A stretch of DNA of 64,000 nt, taken from Poriferisodalis sp022821985 (GTDB lineage Bacteria; Actinomycetota; Acidimicrobiia; Acidimicrobiales; Poriferisodalaceae). Position numbers and translations under genes: made by a program. How positions within the stretch are numbered: position 1 is the first letter of the stretch; each line of letters starts with the position of its first letter. The DNA is taken from positions 2,294,001 through 2,358,000 of the forward strand of contig NZ_OZ244781.1 of NCBI RefSeq assembly GCF_965219595.1, read 5' to 3'. Positions 52,610 through 61,925 of the stretch are shown here, piece after piece. The notes under the pieces were generated by a model. That model searched no databases and was not told where the DNA came from. It saw only the letters and a list, made by a program, of their open reading frames with translations.

Positions 52610-53455
52610 CTAGTCCACCGCCCATGACAGCCAGCGGCCATCGCGCCGTTCGAGCCTCAGCTTGTGCGAGAAACACTCCGACAGCGACTCGGCGGTGAGC
52701 ACGTCGCCCAGAGGGCCGCACGCCAGCGGCAGACCGTCGCGCAGCAGCAGCCCGTGGGTGAACGACGGCGGGATCTCGTCGGTGTGGTGGGTCACCAGCA
52801 CCGTTGCCGGAGTCTCAGGATCCGCGGCCAGCGATTCCAGACTGGCCACGAGCTGCTCCCGGCCTGCGAGGTCCAGACCGGCGGTCGGCTCGTCGAGCAG
52901 CAGCAGCTCCGGACGGCCCATGAGCGTGCGAGCCAGCTGCACGCGCTGCTGTTCGCCCGATGACAGCGTGGCGAACGCCCGGTCAGCCAGCGGACCGGCG
53001 CCCACGCGTTCCAGGCATGCCCGCGCGCTCGATCGGTCGGTATCGGTGTAGGTGTGCCACCACGTCTCCAACGCGGCGTATCGCGCTGTCATCACGATGT
53101 CGAGGGCGCTGATGTTCGGCCGGAACTGATCGCGCAGCGACGAACTCGCCAGCCCGATGCGCCGCCGGTGTTCGCGCACATCGACGGCACCCCACCGCTC
53201 GCCCAGCACCTCGACTGTGCCAGTGGTGGGGAACCGGTAGAGCGACAGGATCTTGATGAGGCTGGTCTTGCCCGATCCGTTCGGTCCCAGCACGATCCAC
53301 CGCTCGTGGGGAGCGATCTGCCAGTCGAGCGGTCCCAGCACGGTGGTGCCGTCGTAGACGACTGACACATTCCGCAGGGATGCGGTCACATTCCGCAGGG
53401 AGACTGTCGGCTGGGCTGAAGGCCGATCTGCGGGCAGAGGATGGGCGTCACTCAC
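52610..53455 (-). CDS. stand-alone ABC ATPase
   Basis: A 281-residue ATPase subunit with Walker A LGPNGSGKTSL, signature LSSGEQQRVQLAR, Walker B LLLLDEPTAGLD and H-loop VLVTHHTDEI. No membrane domain is encoded. It resembles the cytosolic ModF/YlmA-type orphans more than transporter subunits. A 21-bp tandem duplication lies at its 5' end and repeats SLRNV. GTG start, 6 nt behind the ABC exporter gene, hence the same operon. Confidence 0.85.
   Translation of the reverse strand: MSDAHPLPADRPSAQPTVSLRNVTASLRNVSVVYDGTTVLGPLDWQIAPHERWIVLGPNGSGKTSLIKILSLYRFPTTGTVEVLGERWGAVDVREHRRRIGLASSSLRDQFRPNISALDIVMTARYAALETWWHTYTDTDRSSARACLERVGAGPLADRAFATLSSGEQQRVQLARTLMGRPELLLLDEPTAGLDLAGREQLVASLESLAADPETPATVLVTHHTDEIPPSFTHGLLLRDGLPLACGPLGDVLTAESLSECFSHKLRLERRDGRWLSWAVD
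53366..53401. repeat. 21-bp tandem duplication in the ABC ATPase gene
   Basis: CACATTCCGCAGGGA occurs at 53366 and again at 53387, a period of exactly 7 codons, encoding SLRNVT and SLRNVS in succession. Confidence 0.7.
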
Positions 53456-53461
53456 GAGTGC

Positions 53462-55651
53462 TCACGTCTCGCCGCGGCGGCCTTCGCCGGCGTGTGCCAC
53501 CCACGTCGCATACATCCCGGCGTACTGCCCGCCCAGCGCCACCAACTCGTCGTGGGTGCCCAGCTCCACCACGCCACCCTCGTCGATCACGGCGATGCGG
53601 TCGGCTCGCATCGCCGTCGCCAGCCTGTGCGCAATGAGCACCGCCGTGCGGCCTTCCAGCAGCAGGTCCAGCGCACCCTCGATCTCGGCCTCGGTGCTGA
53701 GATCGACGCTGGACGTGGCCTCGTCGAGCACGATCACCCTCGGCCGCGCCACGAACGCCCGGGCCAGCGCCAAGAGCTGCCGCTCGCCGGCCGACAGCGA
53801 CACGCCCCGCTCGTGTACCTGGGTGTCCGCGCCATCGGGCAGGCTGTCGATCAACCGGCGCAGACCGACCAGGTCGATCGCCGCGTCGATGTCGGCGTCG
53901 AGCTGGGTGTCGCCCTCGCTCCCGGCGCGGTCGCGCAGGCCGAATGCCACGTTGTCGCGGATGGTGCCGTGGAACAGGAACGGCTCCTGGGGAACAACGC
54001 CGAGCTGGTTGCGCAGCGACGACAGCGTGACGTCACGCAGGTCCCAGCCGTCGATCGTGATCCGGCCTGCTGTCGGGTCGTAGAAGCGGATGATCAGTTT
54101 TGCGATCGTGCTCTTGCCCGCGCCCGTCGGCCCCACTAGGGCGAACGTCTCGCCGGGGCGGATGTCGAGGCTGACATCGCTCAGCACCTCGGGCGGGTCA
54201 TCGCCAAACGGCTCGTCGCTGCCGGCAATGCCGCCCTCGGCATCGCCAAAGGGTGGCTGGCCGGCGCCGTTGCGCTCTGCGTGCTCGCCATTCGCCGTCG
54301 GCCCCATCCCCAGTGGGTCGAACGACACTCGCATCCGTCGCGACTCGTCTGCGTCGCCATTCACCCTGTCGCCGGCTGTGCTGTTGCTGCCGTCGCCGGC
54401 TGTGCCCGCGGTGGCCGCATCGTCGTCATAGGCGAACGACACGTTCTCGAGCCGGATGTGACCGCTCACCGGTGGCAGCTCAGCCGCGTCGGGATGCTGG
54501 CGCACGGTCGGCTGTGTTGCCAGCACCTCGCTGATCTTGCGGAGACCGGACTGGCCTTGCTGGTAGGTGCTGTAGAGCTGCGCGAGCTGCTGGATCGGGG
54601 CGAAGAACCTGGTGACATACAGCACGAACGCGCCGAGCTCCCCGACGGTGAGGCTGCCTCGCACCACCATCGCCCCGCCGATCGCCAGCACCAGTCCCTG
54701 GGCGGCAATGCCGATCGCCTCGGTGCTCGGCCCGTAGATCGCCTGCACCCGGGACATTGACAGGTTGGCGTCGCGGAAGCGAGCGGTCACCTTGCGGTGC
54801 CGCACCGCGTTCTCCAGGCGACGCCCGGTGGCTGCAATCACCCGGATCCCGGCCAGATTCTCGGACAGGTCGGCCAGCACGTCGGCGATGCGGTCGCGGA
54901 TCTCGCCGTAGCCCGCCTCGCTGCGGGCCCGGAACCACAGCGTCAGGGCCACCAAAGGCGGCACGATCCCTACGAGCAGGATCACCGCCAAGACCGGGTT
55001 GTAGGTGAACAGCACCACGGTCACGACGCACACCGTGAGCACCTGGATCAGCAGGTTCACGAAGCCTTCGTTGATGAGCAGCGCCACGTACTCCATGTCG
55101 GAGGTCATGCGGCTGAGCAGCACGCCGGACTTGGCCGTGGTGTACCAGTCGAGCGAGAGCCGTTGGTAGTGGCTGAACAGGCGCAACCGCAGGTCGAACA
55201 TGACCTGTTCGGCAATGCGCCCGTTCAGGCGTTGACGCAGCCGGCTGAGCAGGATGCTCACTGCGACAACGCCGAGAAAGATCAGCACCACCATGTTGAG
55301 CGCGAAGCGGTCGCCCGCCTCGATGCCGCGATCGATGCCCTGCTGGAAGAGCACCGGCACCGCTTGCATCGCCGTGGTCTCGAGGCAGAGCAGCAGCAGT
55401 GCCAGGCCCACGCTCCAGCTGTGCGGCACCAGCATGTCCCGCAGGCCGAACGGGCGCGCCCGCCCGCCCCCGGCACCTCCGGCGACATGGTCGAAGTCGA
55501 CGTCCGGCTCGGGGTGGGCCGGCTCGGCCTCCAGCAGCTTGTTCGCGCCTTCCTGCATCTCGGTCGGCACGCCGGCGAACGGCAGCCCCGCTGCGGCGCT
55601 GGCCTGTGTCGCGGTCGGCCCCATGTGGCCGGGGCCGCCGACCATCACCAT
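53462..55651 (-). CDS. ABC exporter half-transporter, subunit with catalytic Glu
   Basis: A 729-residue type IV ABC exporter half: about 60 N-terminal residues, six membrane spans (70-345) and a nucleotide-binding domain. Walker A is GPTGAGKS (507-514), the Q-loop VPQEPFLF is normal, Walker B ends LDEATSS with catalytic Glu644, and the signature is the altered LSAGERQ. About 78 Gly/Ala/Asp-rich residues (410-488) are inserted between FAYDDD and VLSDVSL. It overlaps the preceding gene by 7 nt. Together they form a heterodimer; the exported substrate is unknown. Confidence 0.9.
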   Translation of the reverse strand: MVMVGGPGHMGPTATQASAAAGLPFAGVPTEMQEGANKLLEAEPAHPEPDVDFDHVAGGAGGGRARPFGLRDMLVPHSWSVGLALLLLCLETTAMQAVPVLFQQGIDRGIEAGDRFALNMVVLIFLGVVAVSILLSRLRQRLNGRIAEQVMFDLRLRLFSHYQRLSLDWYTTAKSGVLLSRMTSDMEYVALLINEGFVNLLIQVLTVCVVTVVLFTYNPVLAVILLVGIVPPLVALTLWFRARSEAGYGEIRDRIADVLADLSENLAGIRVIAATGRRLENAVRHRKVTARFRDANLSMSRVQAIYGPSTEAIGIAAQGLVLAIGGAMVVRGSLTVGELGAFVLYVTRFFAPIQQLAQLYSTYQQGQSGLRKISEVLATQPTVRQHPDAAELPPVSGHIRLENVSFAYDDDAATAGTAGDGSNSTAGDRVNGDADESRRMRVSFDPLGMGPTANGEHAERNGAGQPPFGDAEGGIAGSDEPFGDDPPEVLSDVSLDIRPGETFALVGPTGAGKSTIAKLIIRFYDPTAGRITIDGWDLRDVTLSSLRNQLGVVPQEPFLFHGTIRDNVAFGLRDRAGSEGDTQLDADIDAAIDLVGLRRLIDSLPDGADTQVHERGVSLSAGERQLLALARAFVARPRVIVLDEATSSVDLSTEAEIEGALDLLLEGRTAVLIAHRLATAMRADRIAVIDEGGVVELGTHDELVALGGQYAGMYATWVAHAGEGRRGET

Positions 55652-57639
55652 GATCCGCTGCTCCCGGGCGTGCCGTCGGCGGTGGCGAATCGGTCCGGAT
55701 CGCTCGTGTCGCCCCCCGCGGCCAGCACCTCGACATAGCGGGGCTCGGTGGCCATCAGCTCTGCGTGGGTGCCGTCGGCAGCAACTCGCCCGCCGTCCAG
55801 CAGGATCACCCGGTCAGCCAGGCTGATCGTGGACAGCCGGTGAGCGATCACGATGGTCGTGCGCTCGGCGAGCAGCTCGGTGAGTGCCTCGTGGATCTTC
55901 GCCTCGTGCGCCACGTCGATGGAGCTCGTGGCGTCGTCGAGAATCAGCACGGCGGGATCGGCGAGGATCGCCCGTGCGATGGCGATGCGCTGGCGCTGGC
56001 CGCCTGAGAGGTCGTAGCCGCGCTCGCCGACCACGGTGTCGTAACCCTCGTCGAGCTCGCTGATGAAGTCGTGGGCCTGTGCCGCGGTGGCAGCGGCGAC
56101 CACATCTGACCTGGCGGCATCGGGCCGTGCGTAGGCGATGTTGTCGTGAATGCTGGCCGAGAACAAGAAAGGCTCGTCGGGCACGAGGCCGACGGCTCGG
56201 CGCAGGCTGTCGCCGGTGAGGGCGTTCACGTCGTGACCGTCGACCGAGATGGTGCCGCTGCCGAGGCTGTAGAAGCGCATCAGCAGCCGGGCGAGCGTCG
56301 ATTTGCCGCAGCCGGTACGCCCGACGACCGCGACCCGCTCGCCGGCGCCGATGTGCAAGTCGAGCCCGTCGAAGACCAGCGGCGCATCGCTATCGGCGCT
56401 TGCTGTTCCCGCTACGCCCCCGACCGTCTCGGTGCCGTAGGCGAATCGCACGCCGTCGAATCGCACTTCCATGCCCGAAGGCCCGCCGTGCGAGCCCTCT
56501 CGTTGGGGTAGATCGACCGCGCCGGGACGGTCTGCCACGAGCACCGGCTCATCGAGCACCTGGAAGATGCGCTCTGCGGACGCCTTGGCCCGCTGGCCGA
56601 AGATGAACAGCATCCCGATGAACCGGAACGGCGCCTGCAGCAGCAGGATGTACAGGTAGAAGGTGGCCAGATTGCCCACGGAGAGCGAGTCGCCGATGAT
56701 CAGGTGACCGCCCACCAGCAGCACCATCGCCATTGCCAAGTTCGGCAGGTTCTCGACGACCGGCGTGTAGTGCGCCCTGGTGTTGTGCTGCAGCATGTTG
56801 GCCCAGCGCAGTCGTTGGGTCGCCCGGGCCATCTCCTCCACCTGACGGGCCTCGGCGGCAAAGGCCTTCACGACACGAACGCCGTTCACGCTCTCGTGGG
56901 TGACGGTGGCGACCTCAGCGTTGCGTGACTGGATGATCCACGACAGCGGGAACATGATGCGGCGCAACCGCTGGCCCAGCACGTAGACGGCGGGCATGAT
57001 CAGCATCGTGATGGCAGTCAGCGGCAGGCTGATCCATGCCATGACCGCGATCGCCACCACGAAGCTCAAGAGCTGCACCGACACAATCGGCGCGAAAGCC
57101 AGATACATCTGCACCGAGCGGATGTCGGAGTTGGAGCGGGAGATGATCTCGCCGGTCTGCACCCTGTCGTAGAACGCGAACGACAGCCTGCTGAGGTGGG
57201 AGAAGAGCAGCGTGCGCAGCTGGAACTCCACCCGGTGGCCCATGGAGAAGAGCCCGTAGCGGTAGGCGTAGGTGAAGATGCCGCGTGCGACGCCGAGCCC
57301 CACCAGGGCGATGACAAACGCCCACAGCGAGCTCGAGCCGGCGCCTTCGAGCCCGAGAACTGCGGCGTCGACGGCCAAGCCGGCGATCCACGGTGCAATG
57401 GCCCCCGCTCCCGTCGCCAAGATGGCGGCGATCACCGCGACGACGATGCGCGCCCGCTGGCGTCGCAGCAGTGGTCCGAGTCGCCGGATCCAGCTCAGCG
57501 AACGGTCCGCTCGGATCCAATCGCCGCTGAATTCGTCGCCGAGTTCGTCGGCTGAATTCGCCTCGGGAGGCGCGCCGTCGGCGTTGGGATCGGGCTGCGC
57601 GGCGGACTCCGCGGGCGCAGTGGGTGGGGCCACCCGCAT
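55645..57639 (-). CDS. ABC exporter half-transporter, subunit with degenerate Walker B
   Basis: A 664-residue ABC exporter half, first gene of the operon. Six membrane spans follow a 60-residue N-terminus. The NBD has Walker A GRTGCGKS and a normal LSGGQRQR signature, but Walker B reads LILDDATSS with Asp in place of the catalytic Glu, and the Q-loop is VPDEPFLF with Asp for Gln. This pairs with the altered signature of the next subunit, giving one degenerate and one working ATP site, as in TM287/288-type exporters. ATG 57639 is chosen because TAGCCT lies 7 nt upstream. Confidence 0.9.
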   Translation of the reverse strand: MRVAPPTAPAESAAQPDPNADGAPPEANSADELGDEFSGDWIRADRSLSWIRRLGPLLRRQRARIVVAVIAAILATGAGAIAPWIAGLAVDAAVLGLEGAGSSSLWAFVIALVGLGVARGIFTYAYRYGLFSMGHRVEFQLRTLLFSHLSRLSFAFYDRVQTGEIISRSNSDIRSVQMYLAFAPIVSVQLLSFVVAIAVMAWISLPLTAITMLIMPAVYVLGQRLRRIMFPLSWIIQSRNAEVATVTHESVNGVRVVKAFAAEARQVEEMARATQRLRWANMLQHNTRAHYTPVVENLPNLAMAMVLLVGGHLIIGDSLSVGNLATFYLYILLLQAPFRFIGMLFIFGQRAKASAERIFQVLDEPVLVADRPGAVDLPQREGSHGGPSGMEVRFDGVRFAYGTETVGGVAGTASADSDAPLVFDGLDLHIGAGERVAVVGRTGCGKSTLARLLMRFYSLGSGTISVDGHDVNALTGDSLRRAVGLVPDEPFLFSASIHDNIAYARPDAARSDVVAAATAAQAHDFISELDEGYDTVVGERGYDLSGGQRQRIAIARAILADPAVLILDDATSSIDVAHEAKIHEALTELLAERTTIVIAHRLSTISLADRVILLDGGRVAADGTHAELMATEPRYVEVLAAGGDTSDPDRFATADGTPGSSGSW

Positions 57640-57646
57640 CCCGGCG

Positions 57647-57652
57647 AGGCTA
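57647..57652 (-). promoter_or_regulatory. -10 hexamer of the ABC exporter operon
   Basis: TAGCCT on the minus strand, 7 nt before the ATG at 57639. It would drive all five minus-strand genes down to 51373. Confidence 0.5.
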
Positions 57653-57734
57653 CCGGCGCCCCTGTTCGGCAGGCCGGAGCTTGCGGGTACCGTGGACGGC
57701 GCCACTGGGGCGCTCGGGGGTGCACGGCACCGGC

Positions 57735-59069
57735 ATGACGCTGGGACTCATCGCAGGACTTGGGATTGTCGTCGCGCTCATCGTCTTGAATGGCGTGTAC
57801 GTGGCAGGCGAGTTCTGCTTGCTTGCTGTGGATACCTCGCAGGTCGACGTTCTGGCCGGCCAAGGGCAACGACGAGCCCGCGGCGTACGGTCGCTGCTGC
57901 GGCGGCTCAACTTTCATCTCGCCGGCGCTCAGCTCGGCATCACGCTGACGTCGCTGGTACTCGGCATCATCGCCGAAGACACCGTGGGCCGGTTGATCGA
58001 ATGGGCGTTGGGCGGCTGGGGCTCCTCGCTGGCATCGGCCGGGGTGGTCGCCGTGGTGGCGATCGCGCTCGCCGCGGCCTTCCAGATGGTCTTCGGTGAG
58101 CTGCTCCCGAAGAATCTGGCCGTGTCGCGGCCGCTGGGCACCTCGCTCGCACTGGCACCGGTCCTGCGCCTCTACGGCACCATCGCCGCGCCCCTCACGC
58201 TGCTGTTCAACGGCATAGCCAACGCCACTGTGCGCGGGCTGGGCCTCGAGCCCACCGAAGAGCTCCGAATCGTGCGCACCCGCGACGAGCTGGAGTACGT
58301 GGTGCGCTCGTCGCGCCGCAGGACGCTCAGCGACGCCCAGGCCGATCTGCTGGTGCGAACGCTGCGCCTGGGTCGCAAGGACGCAGCCGACGCGCTGACG
58401 CCGCGTACGTCGATGTCGGCCGCGAGCGCTGCAGCAACGCTCGCGGAGCTGGTGGAACTGGCGCGCACCAGCGGGCATTCCCGGTTCCCGGTGCTCGGCG
58501 CAAGCTCTGACGACGTGCTCGGCATCGCCGAAGTCCGCGATGTGTTCAGTATCGACGCGGCCGAGCGTGACCGCACGCTCGTGGAGTCGATCATGCGGCC
58601 CGTCGTCGCGGTGGCCGAGAGCCGCAAACTCGATGGCGTCCTCGCCGACATGGCAGCCTCGGACTGCCGGCTGTGCGTGGTGGTGGACGAGCACGGCGGC
58701 ACCGCCGGCATTCTCACCCGCGAGGACATCGCCGAGGAACTCGTGGGCGACATCGCCGACGAGTTCGACGAGCCCGCTGTGCTCACGTTCAGCCGGCCGG
58801 GCCAACCGGTGACGCTTGCCGGCACGGCCACGCTCGACGAGGTGGAGGAGGCAGCAGGCCTGACGGTGCCGCCAGGGCCCTACGAGACGCTGGCGGGTTT
58901 CGTGCTGGAACGCCTGGGCGAGATCCCCTCGGTGGGAGCAGCTGCCATGTGGAACGGCTGGCGCCTCGAGGTCACGCAGACCGATGGGCTCCGCGTGGTC
59001 GAGGTGCGCATCAGGCCTCCTGAGGTGGCCGAAGAAGGCGACGCTGATGCGGGGGGCGGCGCATCATGA
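57735..59069 (+). CDS. CNNM/HlyC-CorC family membrane protein with CBS pair and CorC domain
   Basis: A 444-residue CNNM protein. The N-terminal DUF21 domain has three to four spans and the conserved NGVYVAGEFCLLAVD and ELLPKNLAVSRP. A CBS pair follows (SGHSRFPVLG, DEHGGTAGILTREDI) and then the CorC/HlyC C-terminal domain. The family is linked to Mg2+ or Co2+ efflux and sodium exchange. ATG 57735 is given; GTG 57720 is possible. It overlaps the next gene by 4 nt. Confidence 0.9.
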   Translation: MTLGLIAGLGIVVALIVLNGVYVAGEFCLLAVDTSQVDVLAGQGQRRARGVRSLLRRLNFHLAGAQLGITLTSLVLGIIAEDTVGRLIEWALGGWGSSLASAGVVAVVAIALAAAFQMVFGELLPKNLAVSRPLGTSLALAPVLRLYGTIAAPLTLLFNGIANATVRGLGLEPTEELRIVRTRDELEYVVRSSRRRTLSDAQADLLVRTLRLGRKDAADALTPRTSMSAASAAATLAELVELARTSGHSRFPVLGASSDDVLGIAEVRDVFSIDAAERDRTLVESIMRPVVAVAESRKLDGVLADMAASDCRLCVVVDEHGGTAGILTREDIAEELVGDIADEFDEPAVLTFSRPGQPVTLAGTATLDEVEEAAGLTVPPGPYETLAGFVLERLGEIPSVGAAAMWNGWRLEVTQTDGLRVVEVRIRPPEVAEEGDADAGGGAS

Positions 59070-60187
59070 CCACGCTGGCCATTGCGGTGGGTCTGGTGCT
59101 CATCGTGTTCAACGGCGCCTTCGTCGCCATCGAGTTCGGCCTCATCGGCGCGAAGCGCGCCGTGGTGGACGGCGCCGCAGCGACGGGCAAGCGTTCGGCC
59201 CTGGCAGCGCAGCGCATGCAGTCCGATGTGCTGACCACGCTCGGGGGAGCGCAGTTGGGCATCACCCTGTGCTCGCTGGCAGTGGGTCGCCTGACCGAGC
59301 CGGCCATCGCCAGGCTGATCGAGAGCGCCGTGCACGGGATCGTCGAGATCCCCGACGCCGTGCTGCACACCATCGGCTTCGGCATCGGGCTGGGCATTGT
59401 GACCGTGCTGCACATGGTGTTCGGCGAGATGGTGCCCAAGAACCTGGCGCTCATCGGGCCCGAGCGCACCCTGTTGGTGCTCGCCCGGCCCATGGCTGCC
59501 TACCTGTATGTGGCCCGTCCCATCGCCCGGGCGCTGCAATGGGTGGCAAATGGCATGACCCGCATGCTCCGTGTCCAGCCGACCTCGGAACTGGCCGATG
59601 TGGCAACTCCTGCCGAGCTGACGCTCATGGCGCGCGACTCGCTGGCCGAGGGCCACATCGCACCCACCGACGTCGCTCTGCTCGAACGGGCGATGCGTTT
59701 CGAAGCCACCACCATCAGCGAGGTCATGGCGCCAGCGGGGGAAGTCGCGGCCGCGCGCCTTGCCGATGGGATCGCCACGGTCGAGCAGCAGTTCGCTCGG
59801 ACGGGCCACTCGCGGCTGGTGGTGCTGGGCAGTGGTCCCGACGATGTGCGGGGAATGCTGCACAGCAACGATCTGGCGGCGTTCGTCGAGCGTGATGCCG
59901 TGGATCTGGCCGCGGCGGACCGGATGGTCGCTGCGACCCGGCCCGCGGGCCGCGGCCTCGTGCGCCGGATGCTGCAGTTCGGTCCCGACGTGGCGCTCGA
60001 TGAGGCACTGCGCCGCATGCAGCGCGCTCGCATTCATCTCGCCGTCGTCGCCGATGCTCATGGGCGCACGCTCGGGGTCGTTGCGCTGGACGATCTGCTG
60101 CGCAGCCTGATCGGCGAACCGGACGCCGGCATCCCAGATATTGCGCGGACCGGCGAGCCAGGGGGTGGCACACTCCCTTCTGACTAG
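59066..60187 (+). CDS. CNNM family membrane protein with CBS pair, no CorC domain
   Basis: A 373-residue paralogue of the preceding protein: DUF21 membrane domain (NGAFVAIEFGLIGAKR, EMVPKNLALIGP) and a CBS pair (TGHSRLVVLG, ADAHGRTLGVVALDDL), ending without the CorC domain. The ATG overlaps the stop of the first gene (ATGA), so the two are made together and may form a heteromer. Metal or sodium transport is inferred from the family. Confidence 0.88.
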   Translation: MTTLAIAVGLVLIVFNGAFVAIEFGLIGAKRAVVDGAAATGKRSALAAQRMQSDVLTTLGGAQLGITLCSLAVGRLTEPAIARLIESAVHGIVEIPDAVLHTIGFGIGLGIVTVLHMVFGEMVPKNLALIGPERTLLVLARPMAAYLYVARPIARALQWVANGMTRMLRVQPTSELADVATPAELTLMARDSLAEGHIAPTDVALLERAMRFEATTISEVMAPAGEVAAARLADGIATVEQQFARTGHSRLVVLGSGPDDVRGMLHSNDLAAFVERDAVDLAAADRMVAATRPAGRGLVRRMLQFGPDVALDEALRRMQRARIHLAVVADAHGRTLGVVALDDLLRSLIGEPDAGIPDIARTGEPGGGTLPSD

Positions 60188-60248
60188 GCCCTGCTGGTTA
60201 GGCTTCGCCGCTCGTTGCGAGGCCCGGTGCGGCCGAGGGCCCCACATC

Positions 60249-61877
60249 ATGACTTGGATCGACAAAGCGCTCGACGGCTGCTCCCCGCAGGTCGTGATCA
60301 ACGATTCGAAGACGCCCAGCGGCCGTGCGCACGTCGGTTCGCTGCGCGGCGTGCTGATCCACGACGCGTTGGCCCGGGTGGCCCGAGAGCGCGGTCTGGA
60401 CACGACGTTCATGTACGGCTGCGACGACATGGATGCGGTCGATGAGATCCCGCACGGCACCGGTAAGCAGTTCGTAGAGCACTTGGGCAAGCCGCTGTGG
60501 GCGGCCCCGGCGCCCGAGGGTCTTCGCGGCGCTTCGATGGCCGAAGCGTACTTCGGCGAGTTCACCGGGAAGTGGTTCGATACTGCTCGCATGCCGTCCG
60601 ATTCCGCTGGCTCGCCAGCGGCGGCGGCGGGGCCGTTCGAGACGCTCGGCGTCGAGGTCGAGTTCTACCGCATGAGCGACGTCTACCGCTCTGGCCGGCT
60701 CGACGACGTCATCGACACCTTCCTGCGAGCTGCGGCCGATGTGCGGCAGATCTACCTCAGGCTCAGCGGGGCCGAGCGTTCAGACGACTGGCTGCCGTTC
60801 CAGCCCATCTGCGAGCGGTGCGGCCGCATCGGCACCACCTACGCCTCCGATTACGACGGCGAGACCGTGGCGTACGAGTGCAGGGCCGATCTGGTGACCT
60901 GGGCCGAGGGCTGCGGGCACCGCGGCCGCATCAACCCGTTCGGCGGCAACGGCAAGCTGCCGTGGAAGCTGGAGTGGGCCGCCAAATGGAAGCTCTTCGG
61001 CGTCTCGATCGAGGGTGCTGGCAAGGACCACATGGCCGCCAGCGGATCGCACGAGGTGTCCTCCGCGCTCGCCCGCCAAGTGCTCCGGTGCCCGGTGCCC
61101 GTGCCCGTGCCGTACGAGTTCTTCACGCTCGGCGGCGCCAAGATGAGTTCGTCGCGGGGCATCGGCATGACCTCGTCAGACCTGGTCGAGATGCTGCCGC
61201 CCGAACTGCTGCGCTATCTCGTGCTGCGGACACAGCCTCGGCGCTCCATCAATTTCGACCTCGACGTGCCCAGTCTCACCAAGGCATTTGTGGAGTATGA
61301 GCGGCTCTGGCGATCCGCGGCCGGCAGCGAACCTCGCCCCAACGACAGCCAGCTCTACTCGATGACGCGTGCATCGCTGGGGCCAGATGTGCCGGCGGCG
61401 CCCGAGTTCGGCCCGCCGTTCGACTCGGTGCTGAGCCTCGCCCAGCAGCCTCACATGCAGCTCGCGGACCACGTCGCATCGCTCGGCGTCGATCTGTCTG
61501 CAGCAGAGTCGGAGTGGCTGTCTCGCAAGGAGGCCACCGCACGACGGCTGATGGCAAGCAGCCCCGACCTCGCTGGTGTGGTCAAGATGCTCGATGCATC
61601 CGAGGCCTCGCAGCAGCGCAGTGCGCTGGACGAACGCCAGCGCAACTTCCTCGACCATTGCTTGCAGCGACTGAAGAATCTGCCCGAGTGGGATTCCAAG
61701 GCCATTCAGGACGAGATCTTCGAGTCGGCCCGCGATGTCGGGATCGACCCGCGCTCGGATGCTGCACTCGTATTCGGAGCTCTGTATCAGGTGCTTTTCG
61801 GATCTGAGACTGGACCGCGAGCAGGCAGTTACCTGGCATTCCTCGGGCGCGAAGAAACACTCCAGCGATTGAGCTGA
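60249..61877 (+). CDS. lysK: lysyl-tRNA synthetase, class I
   Basis: A 542-residue class I LysRS that charges tRNA-Lys. The HIGH motif reads RAHVGSLRG and the KMSKS motif KMSSSRG; a zinc-finger-like part (CERCG, then CGH) lies between. The C-terminal helical domain binds the anticodon. Most bacteria use the unrelated class II enzyme; class I is found in archaea, spirochaetes, alphaproteobacteria and some actinobacteria. The ATG at 60249 is chosen because homology starts MTWIDKAL; the frame is open upstream. Confidence 0.95.
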   Translation: MTWIDKALDGCSPQVVINDSKTPSGRAHVGSLRGVLIHDALARVARERGLDTTFMYGCDDMDAVDEIPHGTGKQFVEHLGKPLWAAPAPEGLRGASMAEAYFGEFTGKWFDTARMPSDSAGSPAAAAGPFETLGVEVEFYRMSDVYRSGRLDDVIDTFLRAAADVRQIYLRLSGAERSDDWLPFQPICERCGRIGTTYASDYDGETVAYECRADLVTWAEGCGHRGRINPFGGNGKLPWKLEWAAKWKLFGVSIEGAGKDHMAASGSHEVSSALARQVLRCPVPVPVPYEFFTLGGAKMSSSRGIGMTSSDLVEMLPPELLRYLVLRTQPRRSINFDLDVPSLTKAFVEYERLWRSAAGSEPRPNDSQLYSMTRASLGPDVPAAPEFGPPFDSVLSLAQQPHMQLADHVASLGVDLSAAESEWLSRKEATARRLMASSPDLAGVVKMLDASEASQQRSALDERQRNFLDHCLQRLKNLPEWDSKAIQDEIFESARDVGIDPRSDAALVFGALYQVLFGSETGPRAGSYLAFLGREETLQRLS

Positions 61878-61903
61878 GCAGCGGGTGATGCCGTCTCCGC
61901 TGC
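61878..61903. terminator. hairpin between convergent lysK and fabI
   Basis: GCAGCGG and CCGCTGC form a perfect 7-bp stem with a 12-nt loop, starting right after the lysK stop. Confidence 0.4.
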
Positions 61904-61925
61904 GAGCGCAACGGCCTGTGCGGCG

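Noticed and set aside
52610..53455. Stand-alone ABC ATPase as the missing ThiQ
   Set aside because: It lies in another operon, has an LSSGEQQRV signature and ModF/YlmA-like sequence, and no thiamine-related neighbour or riboswitch.
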